DNA of 64,000 bases from Ligustrum vulgare (GCA_963555705.1 OY743174.1:55636234-55700233); one strand, 5' to 3'. Numbered from the stretch's first letter, positions 11,791 through 24,421 are shown. Notes: generated from the letters alone by a model not told the origin. Program-made: numbers and translations.

Positions 11791-13869
11791 CCTAATTGAG
11801 TGACTACTGTGCAAGTCTTGAGAGATTCTTTTTCTTGTTTATTTTCTGTATTGTCTCGCCATGTTTCAGGTCCCCTGTTAGTTTCATTGGAAGCATCAAA
11901 AGGACTGTGTATATCTAGAAAGGAAGTGTTGAACCCTAATCCTCTGTAGCTTAGATACCAAACCCTTCTATCTTTGTTTTCAAGATCGAAATGTAGAACC
12001 TGTAATTTCAGCATGGAGATTGGAGAAAAGGTTTTTCTATCCTTTTTGTTTCAGGAGGAATAGTCTTGAGTTTTGACCTCTGTTTTAAAAATTGCATTAG
12101 ACATATGTCTAAACAGGCTCATGCATGATTCTCAACGTTTACGCTTCATGCGAGCTTTGCTCACGCATTGTCGGGCTTTTTTGCACCTATGCGCGTTTAA
12201 ACATGATTCTCGACCTCGTTATTTTGTCACGTTTTACGCTTTTCAGAATACAGGTTTTGAAATTAGTTTTCCGAAATTTATGTTCTTATTCGTGATGATT
12301 TTGTTCCATTGAATTCTTACAACAGCGTGATATGGTTGTCACTTCATTCATTAAAGCCTAATATTTTGGCACGAAGACAAAACAAGCACATAAAGTAAAA
12401 AGATAAACAAAAGAAATAATTGTTCGCTCTTTCTATGGTGGATAACTTTCAACAATTTAGGCTAGTAAATACTAAATAGGGGTGGATATAAATTTGGTTG
12501 GTTTGAGTTTGGATCCAACGTGACAATCAGATTGATAGTTTGTGTGGGGGGTGAAATTGAACCAAGAAAATGAATACATCAACTCAAGCCGACCTGAGTC
12601 GATTTGGTTGTTTCTATTTGTCAAATAATTTTTCCCTTGAAAATCAATTTTTTTATAATCTAATCCCCAGATTGAGTATTTCGAGTTAGGTTTAAGGCAA
12701 CCCAACCTGAGACTCAAACCAACATACCTCCAAATCGACCCAAGTCTATTCGGTTGGATAGATTGGATCGATTAAATAGATAATTTGCGCATCTCTACTC
12801 GCAATTCGTAAATAATAATTGCTCAATAGTGTTGAATTTTTGACCCAAAATATTATATAATAAAGAATTCTTGTTTGACAAGAAAATTAAAATGGTTTGA
12901 TTAGATTAAAAATATTTTCTTTGTATGTATAATACAAATTAAAAAAGAAATAAAATATTATTGGTATTATTATACGAGAAAAATAATTAAGGAATCCTAA
13001 TACAATTAGGAAATTAACCTAAATTGTAATTAGGTAAGTTTTTGACAGATTTTACTATATATGGAGATGATCTGCAGTTGAATAATAGAGTAGCTAAAAA
13101 ATTGACGTGAGAGAGAGAGAGAGAAGACAAGCAAGAGAGAAAAAAGGAGAGGAAAAAAGCGCGCGTTGGCGAGTGATGTTCTGTTATGTTGATTTGCGTT
13201 GCGTTGCGTTGCTTTGCTTTGTGTTGGTATCGTTGTAAAGTATATATAGGTAGAGAATGAAATTTGTCTACCATGATTTTGATGACAATGTTGTGGTGGA
13301 GTGTACACATGGATAGAAAATGATAATTGTATGTCATGGTGTTAATGTCACACAATAGAGAGACCAAAGAATCTTCCAGGGTGCATGTTGCGTGTTTTGT
13401 GATCTCGAGATAGATTGCACACGAGCAGTAATTGAAAATTGACTGTCGTGGTGAATTCATTGTCGAATGGATAAATTGTTGATGTGGTGAATTAGAAGAA
13501 AACGGTACGAGTGGAGGTACTGTTTGCTTTGTTCTTCTAGTTTGATTATGCGTAGGGAGAAGTTGTGAAAATGAGAGAAAAATTATATGAGTGAGTTTCT
13601 TTCATTATCAATAAAAAGTATTCTTCTCCCGTAATTGTTAGCTGTCTACTGAACTACGTTAAATTCTTGTTTTCTCTATTGTTCTCATTATTATGTGTTT
13701 GTGTTTTCGCTGTGTGGTATAATTTGGAAATTGATTTATTGTTCCAAAATTAGTGTTAGAGAGATGTGGGTGGGGAAGTGGATTTTTTTCAACAAATAGT
13801 TTAAATCTTTGTGTTGACATGTAAAGTGATTTCTATATATAGCAAAAAATTAAATATCATTAATTTATA
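11791..13869. other. Gene-free interval downstream of the Rab gene
   Basis: 12476-12805 has the TAGGGGTGGATA... style of a decayed hAT MITE (GGTTGG/GGTTTG-rich interior, diverged CATCTCTACT right end) but no clean target duplication. The remainder is AT-rich with microsatellites. Frames present are short and unsupported. Confidence 0.5.
13109..13221. repeat. GA microsatellite and GCGTT pentanucleotide repeat
   Basis: A GA run at about 13109-13126, followed at 13194-13221 by four GCGTT-like units that drift to GCTTT. Confidence 0.85.
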
Positions 13870-15396
13870 GAGGAAGTTACATAAAATGTCCATTTTTACA
13901 TTGCGACTTGCAAAAATGTCCCAATTTTTTGTTATGTCCATTTTCTTAAATTTTAGACTTAAATGCCCTTGTTACAAATCTGAAATTGCAACAGCAAGGA
14001 CAAAATTTTAAACATAATTTTTTATTGTAGTTACAAATGAAAATTTGACACATAATCTAATCTATATATTCAAGAGGACAAATGTGTCCATTCTTGGGGT
14101 CCACTAAAAAATATGGTTTAGGTTTAGTCTAACACGTCCATCCCGACCCATCCCACAATTTGAAGGCAAAATACAGACGAAATCATCTGAAATTGAATAA
14201 CTTCATTCTCTTTCAAATCCCTGGTGGTGTGGTGGCCACTGGAAATAAATGTACCAAGTCTTTACAGGTAGGGTTTCAAGGTGTGGTGAAGAAAGCAGTT
14301 AGCTTTGGTAGATGGCATTGGCTGGTAAGTTTTGCAAAAGTCTGAGTCTTTTTGGGATAATAAATTGAAGTTATTATTTTAAGAAATGTGAGATAATAGT
14401 AAAATTATGTTTTATTTTATTTTTAGAAACTTTCAATGGAACTATGTGTAATTTGAGTATTTCTTGAATTTTTATGGTAATAATCTCCATTTTTGTGTGT
14501 GAATTTGTGATGGGATTTCATCAAATTTTTTGTACTTCCGAAATGTTGGATAAAAAATTATTCAAAATTATGAAGCTAGATGCTTTTTAAAGTGATTTTT
14601 TGTTCAAAAATTTCTCTTTTGATTGCTCTGTGCGTGCCAAATCTGGGAATTCCATAATGGAGTTTGTTGCTTGTGGTTTTGTGAGTATATCCACTGTTAT
14701 CATAAATATTTTTTAATTTAAGAATTTCTTCATTGCATCTTCAAAGTGATATTAACTTCTTTCGTTAATAATTTATGATCTATCTCAACGAAATAATGGG
14801 GTTTCCTTTGTTTTCTTCCTTGAATTTTAAATATTTTTAAGGATTGGTGGTGGTGTAATTGATTGTTAAACCATATATAACTGGGAGTTGGGATTAAATA
14901 CAGTTGTTGTCCATTTATTTCCAATTCCTTAACATCGGCATAATCATGACTGCGAATACCAAAATTTTCAAATCAACTAGTTAATTTTCCTTGAAATTCT
15001 ATCTGAATTTGATTTTAACATAAAGAGTTGCCTATAAGTATTGCATTTTTCCCCTATCAAATCCCTTGAGTAGAAAATTAGTCTTCTTTGTAATGCTTAT
15101 TTGTAATTTCATAATTAACATGAAAGTTATTGGTTCTGTAAGTTCCTACAAACAGAACACTATACAAAAAAACACAAAAAATTATAGTTGTTCATCCTCA
15201 ATGTGTATATATGTCAACTTATTGCTGCTGATTTTACTATAGCGAAGAAGGGGAAATTCATGCATTTTCTTTACAAACTTCACTTCTCTCTTTTTGGCAG
15301 CTTTATAATTATATTATTATATAGTTATATGTGAACCAATTGACTAACTCTAAGAAGCCTTCTTGGTCGAGCTTTGGTTGAATGTATGCTAACTAG

Positions 15397-15567
15397 TGGA
15401 GTGTCGTTTTAAATGTATGGTCGTATGAAAATCCAAGGAAAATTGATGATCTACCACCTCGCAGGCCTCGTTCAATTTGGCTGAAGATTTCTAGTGCTAC
15501 AATGAAAATGCCTAACACATGTAGCGGACAGAAGAGGGTAAATAGTGATGAGAAGGAGAACAATTGA
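15397..15567 (+). other. Exon-like open frame inside the MULE
   Basis: A 57-codon frame ends at TGA 15565-15567. It is basic and proline-rich (IDDLPPRRPRSIWLK) and ends NSDEKENN, unlike random AT-rich frames around it, which suggests it derives from real protein-coding sequence. I do not recognise the family. It could be the 3' exon of a captured host gene. Confidence 0.4.
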
Positions 15568-15892
15568 AGAAGAATTATCTCGTTTTGTTTTTTAAATATA
15601 GTCTTGAATTAGATTTAGCATTTAGAGTTCCTCATTTGTGATCCACATTCTGCACAACTATTTGTGACTTGTTTACTGGAGCATGTTTTTTGAAAGAGTA
15701 ACTCGACTATTTGTTATGTAATTTGGCTTATTCTCAAGTCGTTGGACTGATTATGTAATTCTTGATACATGAAATGTCAAGTGTCTAGAAAAACAGGTCT
15801 CATTTGTTGAGAAAGACATGTGAAAATGTCGAGAATAATTATAAATGTTGAATATTAAAGTGCGAAATGTAGAGAATTTAGTTTTCAAGTAA

Positions 15893-17663
15893 CTAAATCA
15901 AGATGAATCACATCATGTGCCTGTTGATTTCACCTTGGAAAAAGCTCAATTTTTGTTTGGAGTTCCACATGTGAACAAGTCCGGTGATGAAGGAGGACTG
16001 CCGGTGAATGATAAGTACGGTTTTTGTACTTATCTTGACTTTAAATTTAGACAATTACGAGTGTTTTAGGATATAATATTGCTAATTATGTATTTATTTT
16101 GTTTGTTTTAGGAAAAACCCAAATTTGGACGCGTTTGGAGGCAAAACGGATAAAAAGGGACTAAAACCCTACAAAATGGACTCAATTGCATCATATAAAA
16201 AGTCTAGGGACCGATTTGATCAGCAAACTATGGTAACATGTATATGGGCCTAATTCTAATCCAATGAGTGACCTAATTTTATATTAGCATCAGTTCTTTG
16301 GGAATAAAAAGAGGAGCCGCTGGTGAGCATTCGGGAGGAGAGATTCCATTATTAAAAGGTGCCGACTGGTGGAGCAACAAAGAAATAAAAGAGTGGAGGC
16401 TGCTGGAAATCTTTTTGGTAGTGCAATTCGGGCATTAAATTAGGAATTATGGGGGATAAAATTGGTGGAATTAAGGGAGAGCTACTGGGAGCTTTATTTC
16501 TTGAGGGAGATACACATATACACACGACTTTGGAGGGGGGAAAGAATTGTAGAATCAAGAGGAGGAGCCGACATAAATTGGGGATTATCAAAAAGTGGTA
16601 GGTTGAAGTGTTACTTACAATAGTGGAGTAATTAAATTGGTGGAATTAAGGTGCACCAGCTGGGAATTAAAGAGGAAGTGAGCAGAAGATATACATATAC
16701 ATTAACAGCTTGGTGGACGGTGGGAAGATTAGGAGCAGCTTTGGGAGAATAAAGGAGTAGGCTGGTGGTGGAATCCGGGAAAGAGAAAGAATTGGAGTTC
16801 CTTTTGCCCTATCAATCGGGTGATGTTTTTTCAATTGATTGTGTTTGATTTACATATTAAGATGCTAGGTTAATTTAATTTATGTATTGGATGAAGATGA
16901 AATTTGTTATTAATTTATTTTGATTCGATAACTAGTAGTTTAATAATTTTTTGTGTTGTCCAGATTGATTTTGCATGATTTATTGTTATTATTATTTGAT
17001 TGAGTGGCCACCAGTTAAATATATCGTTACTTGTTGTAGTCTTGGAAAAGTCACAATAAGTTGGAACATTGCATGATCAACACATGAACACTAGATGTTA
17101 GGAATAATAATATGACATGTGCAATCCAATTGATAATTGTGTGATTTAATGCATTCTAAACATTCGTATTCGGACTAGGAATAGATTCGTTTCATGTTTA
17201 GAATAGATTTAATTTGTCTTGGAAAAGAAAATTAATTGCATGTGAATTATCGATTGTCAAGCAACGCATGAATGATTTAAATTACAAATTGATGAATTGA
17301 GATAGATGGTAACAAGTTGATTCTGATTCCAATACATGCTCCCCATTCATATTTTACTCCCAAATATTTGTTTTTATTTAATTTTTATTTATTGCAATTT
17401 TTTAGAATAGATAGACAAACAAAATCATCTTTTTATTCTAATTGTTTTCATTAATTGAATCGATGATAAACTAATAATTAGGACTAAACATTATTCCTCG
17501 TGGGAACGATACTTTCAACTCATCACAATTATTACTTGTCAACGATCTCGTGCACTTGCGGGATTCGAACCGAACAGTGAACATGGAAGAAATCATTGTT
17601 ATAAGCTCCAACGAGGACGAAGTTAGTGATGTTTTTGGTATCTCCTCGGTTGATGATTTGTAG
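15893..17663 (+). pseudogene. Open frame split by a solo LTR
   Basis: Bases 15893-16008 and 17582-17663 form one frame when the LTR plus one target-duplication copy is left out: 198 bases, 66 codons including the TAG. The left half reads VPVDFTLEKAQFLFGVPHV, the right half EEIIVISSNEDEVSDVF and is acidic. The reading continues cleanly through the insertion point (PVN-MEE). Product unknown. The LTR adds its own stops, so the frame is now broken. A splice acceptor may precede it (TTTTCAAG at 15882). Confidence 0.45.
16009..17576. mobile_element. Solo LTR with 5-bp target duplication
   Basis: Begins TGATAAGTACGG and ends CCGAACA, the TG...CA signature. GTGAA occurs directly outside both ends (16004-16008 and 17577-17581). 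At 1568 bp with no internal domain it is a solo LTR, left by LTR-LTR recombination. It lies inside the MULE, so it inserted later. The motif CTCGTGCACTTGCGGG near the right end resembles the 3' part of some plant LTRs; superfamily not assigned. Confidence 0.88.
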
Positions 17664-18065
17664 ACGTGATTATCTGCTTTATGGAAGTTTAGGTGAATAA
17701 GAATTTTTTTGTGTCGTCGAATTACTATTTGTTGTTCTGCACTTCATGCAAGCTGATTTGTAATGAAGGTAATATGACGTGAATGCAACATATTGAACTA
17801 ATATGACGTCAATCAAATGACGTTCTTGAGATAAGTGAACATAAACATGATATCAATAAGAAAGCACTTGAAATGATAAACAAAAGATGTTCTCAATCAT
17901 TGCCAATTCATTTCCGACAATCCCGACATTTGGAAAGTGTCTAGAACAACAATCTAAATGTTAGTCTCGATATTTAAAATGTCGAGAATATCGTATCAGG
18001 ATTCCTTCATTACTTGCTTTTATCATCTTCTTCAACCACCATTATTTAGAAACATTTCATTTTCA

Positions 18066-18066
<1 letters not shown>

Positions 18067-18098
<32 letters not shown>
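18067..18098. repeat. A32 homopolymer
   Basis: Uninterrupted run of 32 A near the right end of the MULE. It could be a retroposed poly(A) tail, but no matching body or target duplication was recognised to its left. Confidence 0.95.
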
Positions 18099-18102
<4 letters not shown>

Positions 18103-18383
18103 TTCTCAAAATTCATTTAGTTATTACCTAATAGATAATAAAATGTTTGATTGAGACTAGTAGATATTAATTAGTCTTGATGTGACTTGTCAAGGAAGAA
18201 ATGATTAAAAATTGGGATATGAAACTATTTAAATAATTTTTTATTTTATTTTGAGTGTTCATCAAGGGTAAGATAGTCAATTTATACCTAAATTTAGACA
18301 TTTTTGCAAAAAGTATCAACATTGGACACAACTATTGTGATTAGCATGAAATTGGACATTTTTTAAAATTTCCCTAATTTATA

Positions 18384-18691
18384 TTAGTCAACATAATTCG
18401 TACTAATTAATTTATTAAAATAATAAGAATTAGTAAGGTGTTCTAGAGGATTCGAATTGGCAAAACATGTCCCGAAAAATATAATCGACTATTAATTAAT
18501 TAATGCTAATTGTTGCTTAGCGAAAAAAACGCTGTTGTTCACATTATATGGTGGAGCCATGGAGTGGTCCATTGAAAATCATGTTTTACCGACGTTAAAA
18601 ATTTGGCAGAGCAAAACAACTGGACCACTTTGATGGCACTGACAGAGTTTGTGTTATGTCAACTTAAAAAAATATATAATATTATATAAAT
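18384..18691. other. Gene-free gap between MULE and LTR element
   Basis: AT-rich, no frames or repeats that I recognise. Confidence 0.6.
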
Positions 18692-18845
18692 TAGAGAGAA
18701 AAATGGAAAAAAATAGAGACGTCAATAAATTCGTATATTATTATGAACCAAAATTCCCATACATATAGGGGGAATAAGGGATATATAAGGTAATAATACT
18801 TAAGGTTTTAGGGGATCCAACTGTCATTCACTAATACAATATAAT
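18692..18845 (-). repeat. Left (3') LTR copy
   Basis: Pairs with 23040-23183. Small indels and substitutions separate the copies, so the insertion is not recent. Confidence 0.75.
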
Positions 18846-18889
18846 ATTTACAATATTCCATCTTGAATGACATATGATATTACAAAATA

Positions 18890-19475
18890 TCTGCCCCATT
18901 AAAACCTTGTTTGATAAAAATTCAATGGGATAAAAATATCAAATCAAGGAAAAAGAGTATAGTTATTCTTGGAGTATTAAGATAAATGTTGTCTCGTTAA
19001 AACCTCGTCAGGAAAACTCAATGGGACAAAACATTGGTTAAGGAAAAAGAGTACAGCTACTCTCCCCTAATGTTGATCACTGTAAATCATTGAGTTGATG
19101 TATCTAAATTTTGTGAACTGGTTTCTTGAATGTAGATGTTGATAGTGCTTTTGTAGATAAATCGGTTTCATTGTCACCTGAGTGAATTTGTTGAAAATTT
19201 TGGAATATTTTGATGCTACTTCATTAAAACCTTATCAGAAAAATTTAGTGAGGAAAAACTTGAACGAAGGAAAAAGAGTACAGCTACTCCCCCTAATTCA
19301 ATATGTATCGAATCATTCATATAGTTACTCCCCCTGATTCAATCTCTATTGAATCATTCATATCTTGATCTCTTCAGAAGTCTCGTATGGGATAGTATAT
19401 CAATATACATTGATAACAGTTATCTCATTAAAAACCTTGTCAGGAAAACCTCGTGGGACAAAACCCCAGCTAACA
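18890..19475 (-). repeat. Diverged tandem copies of the Copia 3'-UTR block
   Basis: Four related units, each with a TTAAAACCT(C/T)GTCAGGAAAA part, an AATGGGACAAAA part and usually GGAAAAAGAGTACAGCTACT, start near 18900, 18995, 19225 and 19430. The ACTCCCCCTAATTCAAT segment itself recurs at about 19287 and 19326. Confidence 0.8.
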
Positions 19476-21879
19476 TTACAATTGTTTGGATATTGCATAT
19501 AATTATTTCAACTATAAATCGGTGCAATATCGAATATGTTTACCAAGCACATAAAATAGCACATATCTGATATCTGATATTATTTTTTCTTTGAATATAT
19601 TCAATATTTTCAAATATTATTCACAATAATGGTACATTTTAATTTCAACACTTTGTCATATAGAGTCATTTGTACCATTCTTCATGTAATCTAATTTCAT
19701 ACTATCAATCACATTCTATTGGAAATTAAATCTATTCAAGGCATATGATATATTTAGATCGCAAAGTATCTTTATACTTTGATCAAACAAGTTTCTTAAA
19801 AACTTGAATTATATGTTTCAAACATATTTAATCATTTGAGGATTATATTGTATGCTTCAGGCATAGTATATGTTTCACATTGTAATTATTAAATTGCTAC
19901 CACCAAATTTAAGTCGTGAAACTTTAAATGGGTAAAGATTCCTATATTTCAAATAGATTTTCTCTAATTATTTCACCGCAATCCCAAAGTAACGAGTTAT
20001 TGATTACCCTTTTTAATCTCACTCATTTGTACTTCAAAGAATACTCTAAACGTATCGAGTTGATGATCATACATTTTGATATCACTCATTGGTACATCAA
20101 AGAGCGCAAGCTAGTAATCACAGTAAATCATTTTTCATTATATACATTTCTAATAATCATATAATTATCGTCACTTATTATGCATTTTCAGGAAAATAAA
20201 ATATTGTATATGTGCCAGATATTTGAAACATTCGTTGCTTAACAAGTCATGTATTACGACTATACCTATAGGTATTTTACTGGCTTTACACTTTTATGTG
20301 TTTGGACTTCCGGTCCCAAAACTTCAGTTTTTGTAATAAGTTTAATCTAGCTTGAATGCATACTTTCGCCAACTATTTTTATGTCGATTTTATTCGACAT
20401 ATTTTCTTTTATTATCCTCGCTATCATTCAAATTATGATGCGGTTAGTTTCGCAATTTTCTTTTGCGTAAGTGCTTTACAAAGTGTGTCGACACAATTAT
20501 CATCTCAATTTGATTTCTTTCCCCACAAGACATAACTATAGGGATCTCAATTTTTCAATATTTCAAGTACTTGAACCTCTTCTGGAGATTTACAATTAAT
20601 TATGTCAATAAATACTCTCTCACGAGTATATGCATCTTCAATAAGATCATCACAATCATTTGCTCTATTTTTATTTATTTGAGAATCTTTATTCGAATCA
20701 ATTATCGCTACGCTTCAAGCGGGTCATACATCAATAAAAGATAGAGCATCTATAGCTAGTATATGAGATTTTATTAACCTCTTATGCATCTTGTAATTAT
20801 GTTATCTTTTGAACTTTTCGTTCGTATTTTCAATCGAACTTTTGGTTCGTATTATCAATCACGAGGATATAGATAACATAATATGATACATATGTTTCAT
20901 TTTAAGCTACTAATCTTCCCCCCTAATGATGAGAAAATTGTCAAATCAAATTGACAATCATTTTTTCAGCGTTGTAAAATATCACCCATTTGGGATATAT
21001 GTTCAACCACGCATTTTTCTCAATATTCTTTATTTTCCATTTCAGTGCATTGTGGTGGATCAATTACACTATAAAAAATTATATGAAAAAATTAGGATCT
21101 AACCATAAGCCAATTATAATGGGGAGAACTATGATGTTGACATGATGCGTAATAGAATTCCTTAAACAAAAAAGGGAATTATTTTTTTCTCAATTAAATT
21201 AATTGGAGGTGTTTAACAAGCAAAAATGTTAAACCATTTACCGATATCTCAACTAACACTTATTAAAATGTTGAGATTCATGTTCACTAGCACTATCAAG
21301 ACACATTCTTGATTATATAATCCGAAAATTTTGCTCATAATTTAAAATTTGAGCGATAATTTCGCAAACTTCAGGTTGCGAACACCATGCAATCATTTAT
21401 TACATATATCAATTTTATTAGATACAAATAATATTTAGATGATCAACATGGAGGATGATGGTGGCTCATTTATCACCATAATTATTTTTCAGAAATATCG
21501 GGAATTTAATCACTATTTTAGCTAGTGACTGTCAATAAATTTCATGAAAGAGAACAAACATCGTATATGATTGGATTGCAGAATCTCCTGGTTCTTCATT
21601 AAGTATCAATTTTAATTTCACATCATTATCAATCTAGTGATGGTCCAACTGGTTATGCCAAATAATACAATCAAATTGAACTTCTGGTTCAATATAAAAT
21701 ATAATTCAATGATTAAACATTATATAATCATATATCATTCAAGTAATCAAACTAATCAATATCTTTATGACATTAGTTATATGTTTTCCCGTAGGAATAA
21801 ACATAAACTCAAATGATATATTATTCGAAACAAATGTTACTTCGAAAGCATGTTTTATTACTCGTTCAGAATCAATATG

Positions 21880-22650
21880 TCAATATTCTTCCGGAATATT
21901 ATAATATCACACTCTTTCAAGAGCAGTTAATATTATTTTATAATTTTTATACTTCTTTGGGAACAATAACATATAAACATATTAAACTTGAATATGTAGC
22001 GTGAAATAAGATTTTGCTTCTTCAAGAGCAAAAACGTAATATTCTTCTAGAATATTTTATTAACTAACTCAAATGAGATAATCCTAATGTGCAATATTCT
22101 GTTGGAATACCGATTTAGATCAGTATTCTTCTGGAACATTGATTTAGATTGTTTTTTTTTCTAGAACGGTGATATAATATTCTTCTGGAATATTGTACTA
22201 TAATATTGAATGTAAAACATACATTCAAACAAATGTTTATAATGTTGTTCTACTGTAAGAGCAACAACAAATTATTATTAAAGATTTTAGACATTTGCTC
22301 TTCTGGAGCAACTGAATAATAAAATTTTCAAAATTATGCTCTTCAGGAATAGTTAATATTCATTACGAATATTATTATAATAAAAATTGTGCTATTTCAG
22401 GAGCAAACATAAATTATTCTTATAGAATAATTATAGTTCTAAAATTTTGATAATTCAAGAATAATAAATCAATATTTTTCTGAAATATTGAAACTTATAA
22501 TTTATGCTCTTCGGGAGTAAATAATATTATTTTGAAATATTATAATGTCGTGCTACTTCAAGAGCAACAACAAATTATTTATTATAGTCATATTAATATT
22601 ATTCTGGAATATTAATTATACGGTTGCGCTATTTCAGGAGCAAAAACGTA
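21880..22650 (-). repeat. Array of alternating small hairpins inside the LTR element
   Basis: About seven near-palindromes of type AATATTCTTCTGGAATATT (21882, 22038, 22099, 22126, 22183, 22472, 22595) alternate with about seven of type TGCTCTTCAGGAGCA (21916, 22012, 22240, 22300, 22390, 22503, 22552, 22628). Arm bases vary, yet the loop region TTCTGG or TTCAGG recurs. By orientation this lies roughly 0.4-1.2 kb downstream of the 5' LTR. Confidence 0.75.
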
Positions 22651-23039
22651 ATAAATTATTAATTTAAAGGTAAAAATAAATTCAACAACAACTATAATAT
22701 ATAAATTAAACACATATAAATATGTTATAAGCATGTAAATAATCAATTCAACATATATTGATTCTGACAAAATTTGCACAAATTGAAATTGAATTGAATT
22801 CAAAGGTTGACTTTGAAACTTCAATTAAATTTGTTGGATTCAAGAGAATTGAATTTTGAAATTCCATTTTTTTTTCCAGACGTGCACTGATTATGTGATA
22901 AAATTCGGTATTCGAGAATTTATATTAAAAAATTCATATGCCACCAAATTAATTTTGGTGCATATGATAGATGATTATAGAAAAATGACCTTCTAGCTAA
23001 TATTTTTGAGAGAATCGTGTTGATAACGTGTTATAAACT

Positions 23040-23183
23040 AGAGAGAAAAATAGAGACACCAATAAATTCGTATATTATTATGAACCAAAATCCCCATATA
23101 TATTGGGGGAATAAGAGATATATAAGGTAATAATACCTAGGGTTTTAGGGGGTGCAACTATCATTCACTAATAGAATATAATA
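23040..23183 (-). repeat. Right (5') LTR copy
   Basis: Partner of 18692-18845; the primer-binding-like motif lies immediately inside it on the - strand (23015-23034). Confidence 0.75.
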
Positions 23184-23282
23184 ATATTTTTTAACTTATT
23201 TAGTAATAAATTTTTTTCTATTTTTTTTAAACAAAACTTCTTTCATGAATTTTGTACTCATAAATGAAATTTTACTTTTATT

Positions 23283-23308
23283 TATATATATATATACACA
23301 CACACACA
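23283..23308. repeat. TA/CA compound microsatellite
   Basis: A TA run passes directly into a CA run. Confidence 0.95.
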
Positions 23309-23470
23309 TTTATAAGTAGTTTTAAACTGAATTTCATAAATAAGCTTTTAACTTATAACTGGATGTTTACTTATAAGTAAGCTTTGCTACAAGTAATATT
23401 CTTGTATTTATAACAATTTTTCATATATAAGTGAATTCGTAAAGTATAAGTAACTTTTTATACTTATAAG

Positions 23471-23967
23471 CAGGGGCGGATCTGTCTTTGGGCAAGCTGG
23501 GTCAAATGACCCAGCAATATTACTGAAATGAGAAAAAAAAAAAAAAAAAAAAACCCAAAATAAATTTGGCCCGTTCAATACAAAAAAACCCAATTCTTCC
23601 TAAAAACTGAAGTCTGAATTGAAGATTAATGGTTGAATGATAGTTTGATTGTATATATCGAGAAAGATATATTTGATCGAATTGATAATAATGTAATTAT
23701 ACGTCGTTTTCAAAGTATGAAAACACGTAGGGATCAAGTGTAATAGTGATTCAAGTTATATTTTGATTATATATATTGGATTTTTGATGTATTATTATTT
23801 ATGATTTTCCTTATATTAGATTTGGTACTCAATATTGTCGATTTCAATCCTCTTAGTCAAAAAAAAAATTCGGGGGCTCCGCCCCCGAACCCCCGGGAGG
23901 GGGGCCTCCCCCCTCCACCCCTCTAATTTTTTGTCCCAGCATTGTATAATTCCTGGCTCCGCCCCTG
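23471..23967. mobile_element. hAT-type MITE with 8-bp target duplication
   Basis: Ends are CAGGGGCGGATCTG and, inward from the right, CAGGGGCGGAGCCAGG. The exact 8-mer CTTATAAG flanks it at 23463-23470 and 23968-23975. A GC-rich hairpin-like block (about 23873-23920) and an A run lie inside. No coding sequence. Same TIR family as 24658-24856 and 31009-31596. Confidence 0.93.
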
Positions 23968-23975
23968 CTTATAAG

Positions 23976-24421
23976 TGATTTTCTGTCTTTTAGGTGAACT
24001 TTTAAGTTATTTGTAATATATTTTCTCTTAGAAGCAACTTTGTTTCTTCTTTCATAAAAAAAGGGATTTCTTATACATTTTTTTTTTCCTTTTGTAATAA
24101 TATAATCATTTATGACTAAATATAATTTTTTATTCACACTTCCGTTGGTGTGTAACGATTAAGGTGGGTTTGATGAAAGATGTAAAAGAAAAAGAAAAAT
24201 ATCTTTTATTTTTTCACCTAAAGCTAAAAAAAAAATTTTGAGGAAGATGGAATAAAACATATTATTTGAACATACCATTTGCTTGTATCTAAAAAATATT
24301 TAACATGAAAAAATTGTCAATTAAACAGGAAATAAGTAAAATATTTTTTTTGATTAGACATTTTTCATGTAAAATATGGATAATGAAACACATAATTACT
24401 AACAATTCACATATTTATTAA
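23976..24421. other. Gene-free AT-rich stretch
   Basis: Homopolymer-rich; I see nothing functional. Confidence 0.6.

Larger units (their letters stand above)
13870..18374. mobile_element. Mutator-like element (MULE), 4.5 kb, with 9-bp target duplication
   Basis: The exact 9-mer TAATTTATA flanks the element at 13861-13869 and 18375-18383. Its ends are imperfect inverted repeats: GAGGAAGTTACATAAAATGT on the left and, reading inward from the right, GGGAAATTTTAAAAAATGTC; a second shared block TTGCAAAAATGTC follows inside each end. A 9-bp duplication with long imperfect TIRs is typical of MULEs. No mudrA-like protein was recognised inside; instead there are exon-like frames at 15397-15567 and 15893-17663, so it looks non-autonomous and possibly carries host DNA. 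A solo LTR is nested at 16009-17576 and an A32 tract lies at 18067-18098. Confidence 0.88.
18692..23183 (-). mobile_element. Non-coding Copia-like LTR retrotransposon (LARD/TRIM-like)
   Basis: About 150-bp direct repeats bound it: 18692-18845 and 23040-23183, sharing the blocks AATAAATTCGTATATTATTA and GATATATAAGGTAATAATAC. On the - strand, TTATAACACGTTATCAACAC starts at 23034, immediately inside the right LTR, and closely resembles the primer-binding region of many plant Copia elements, so the element reads right to left. Next to the left LTR are degenerate copies of the Copia 3' block (AAAACCTCGTCAGGAAAAC... AAAAAGAGTACAGCTACTCC on +) at about 18900, 18995, 19225 and 19430, containing a polypurine-like AGGGGGAGTA on the - strand. 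No gag or pol frame was recognised in the 4.2 kb between. Target duplication not resolved. Confidence 0.75.

Noticed and set aside
12476..12805. hAT MITE call
   Set aside because: Ends are too diverged and no 8-bp duplication was found, so it is described only as decayed debris.
13014..13460. Two overlapping - strand frames
   Set aside because: Low-complexity translation of the GA and GCGTT repeats; no family signal.
17540..17576. tRNA-like string GGGATTCGAACC
   Set aside because: It lies at the end of the solo LTR; no cloverleaf or A box is present.
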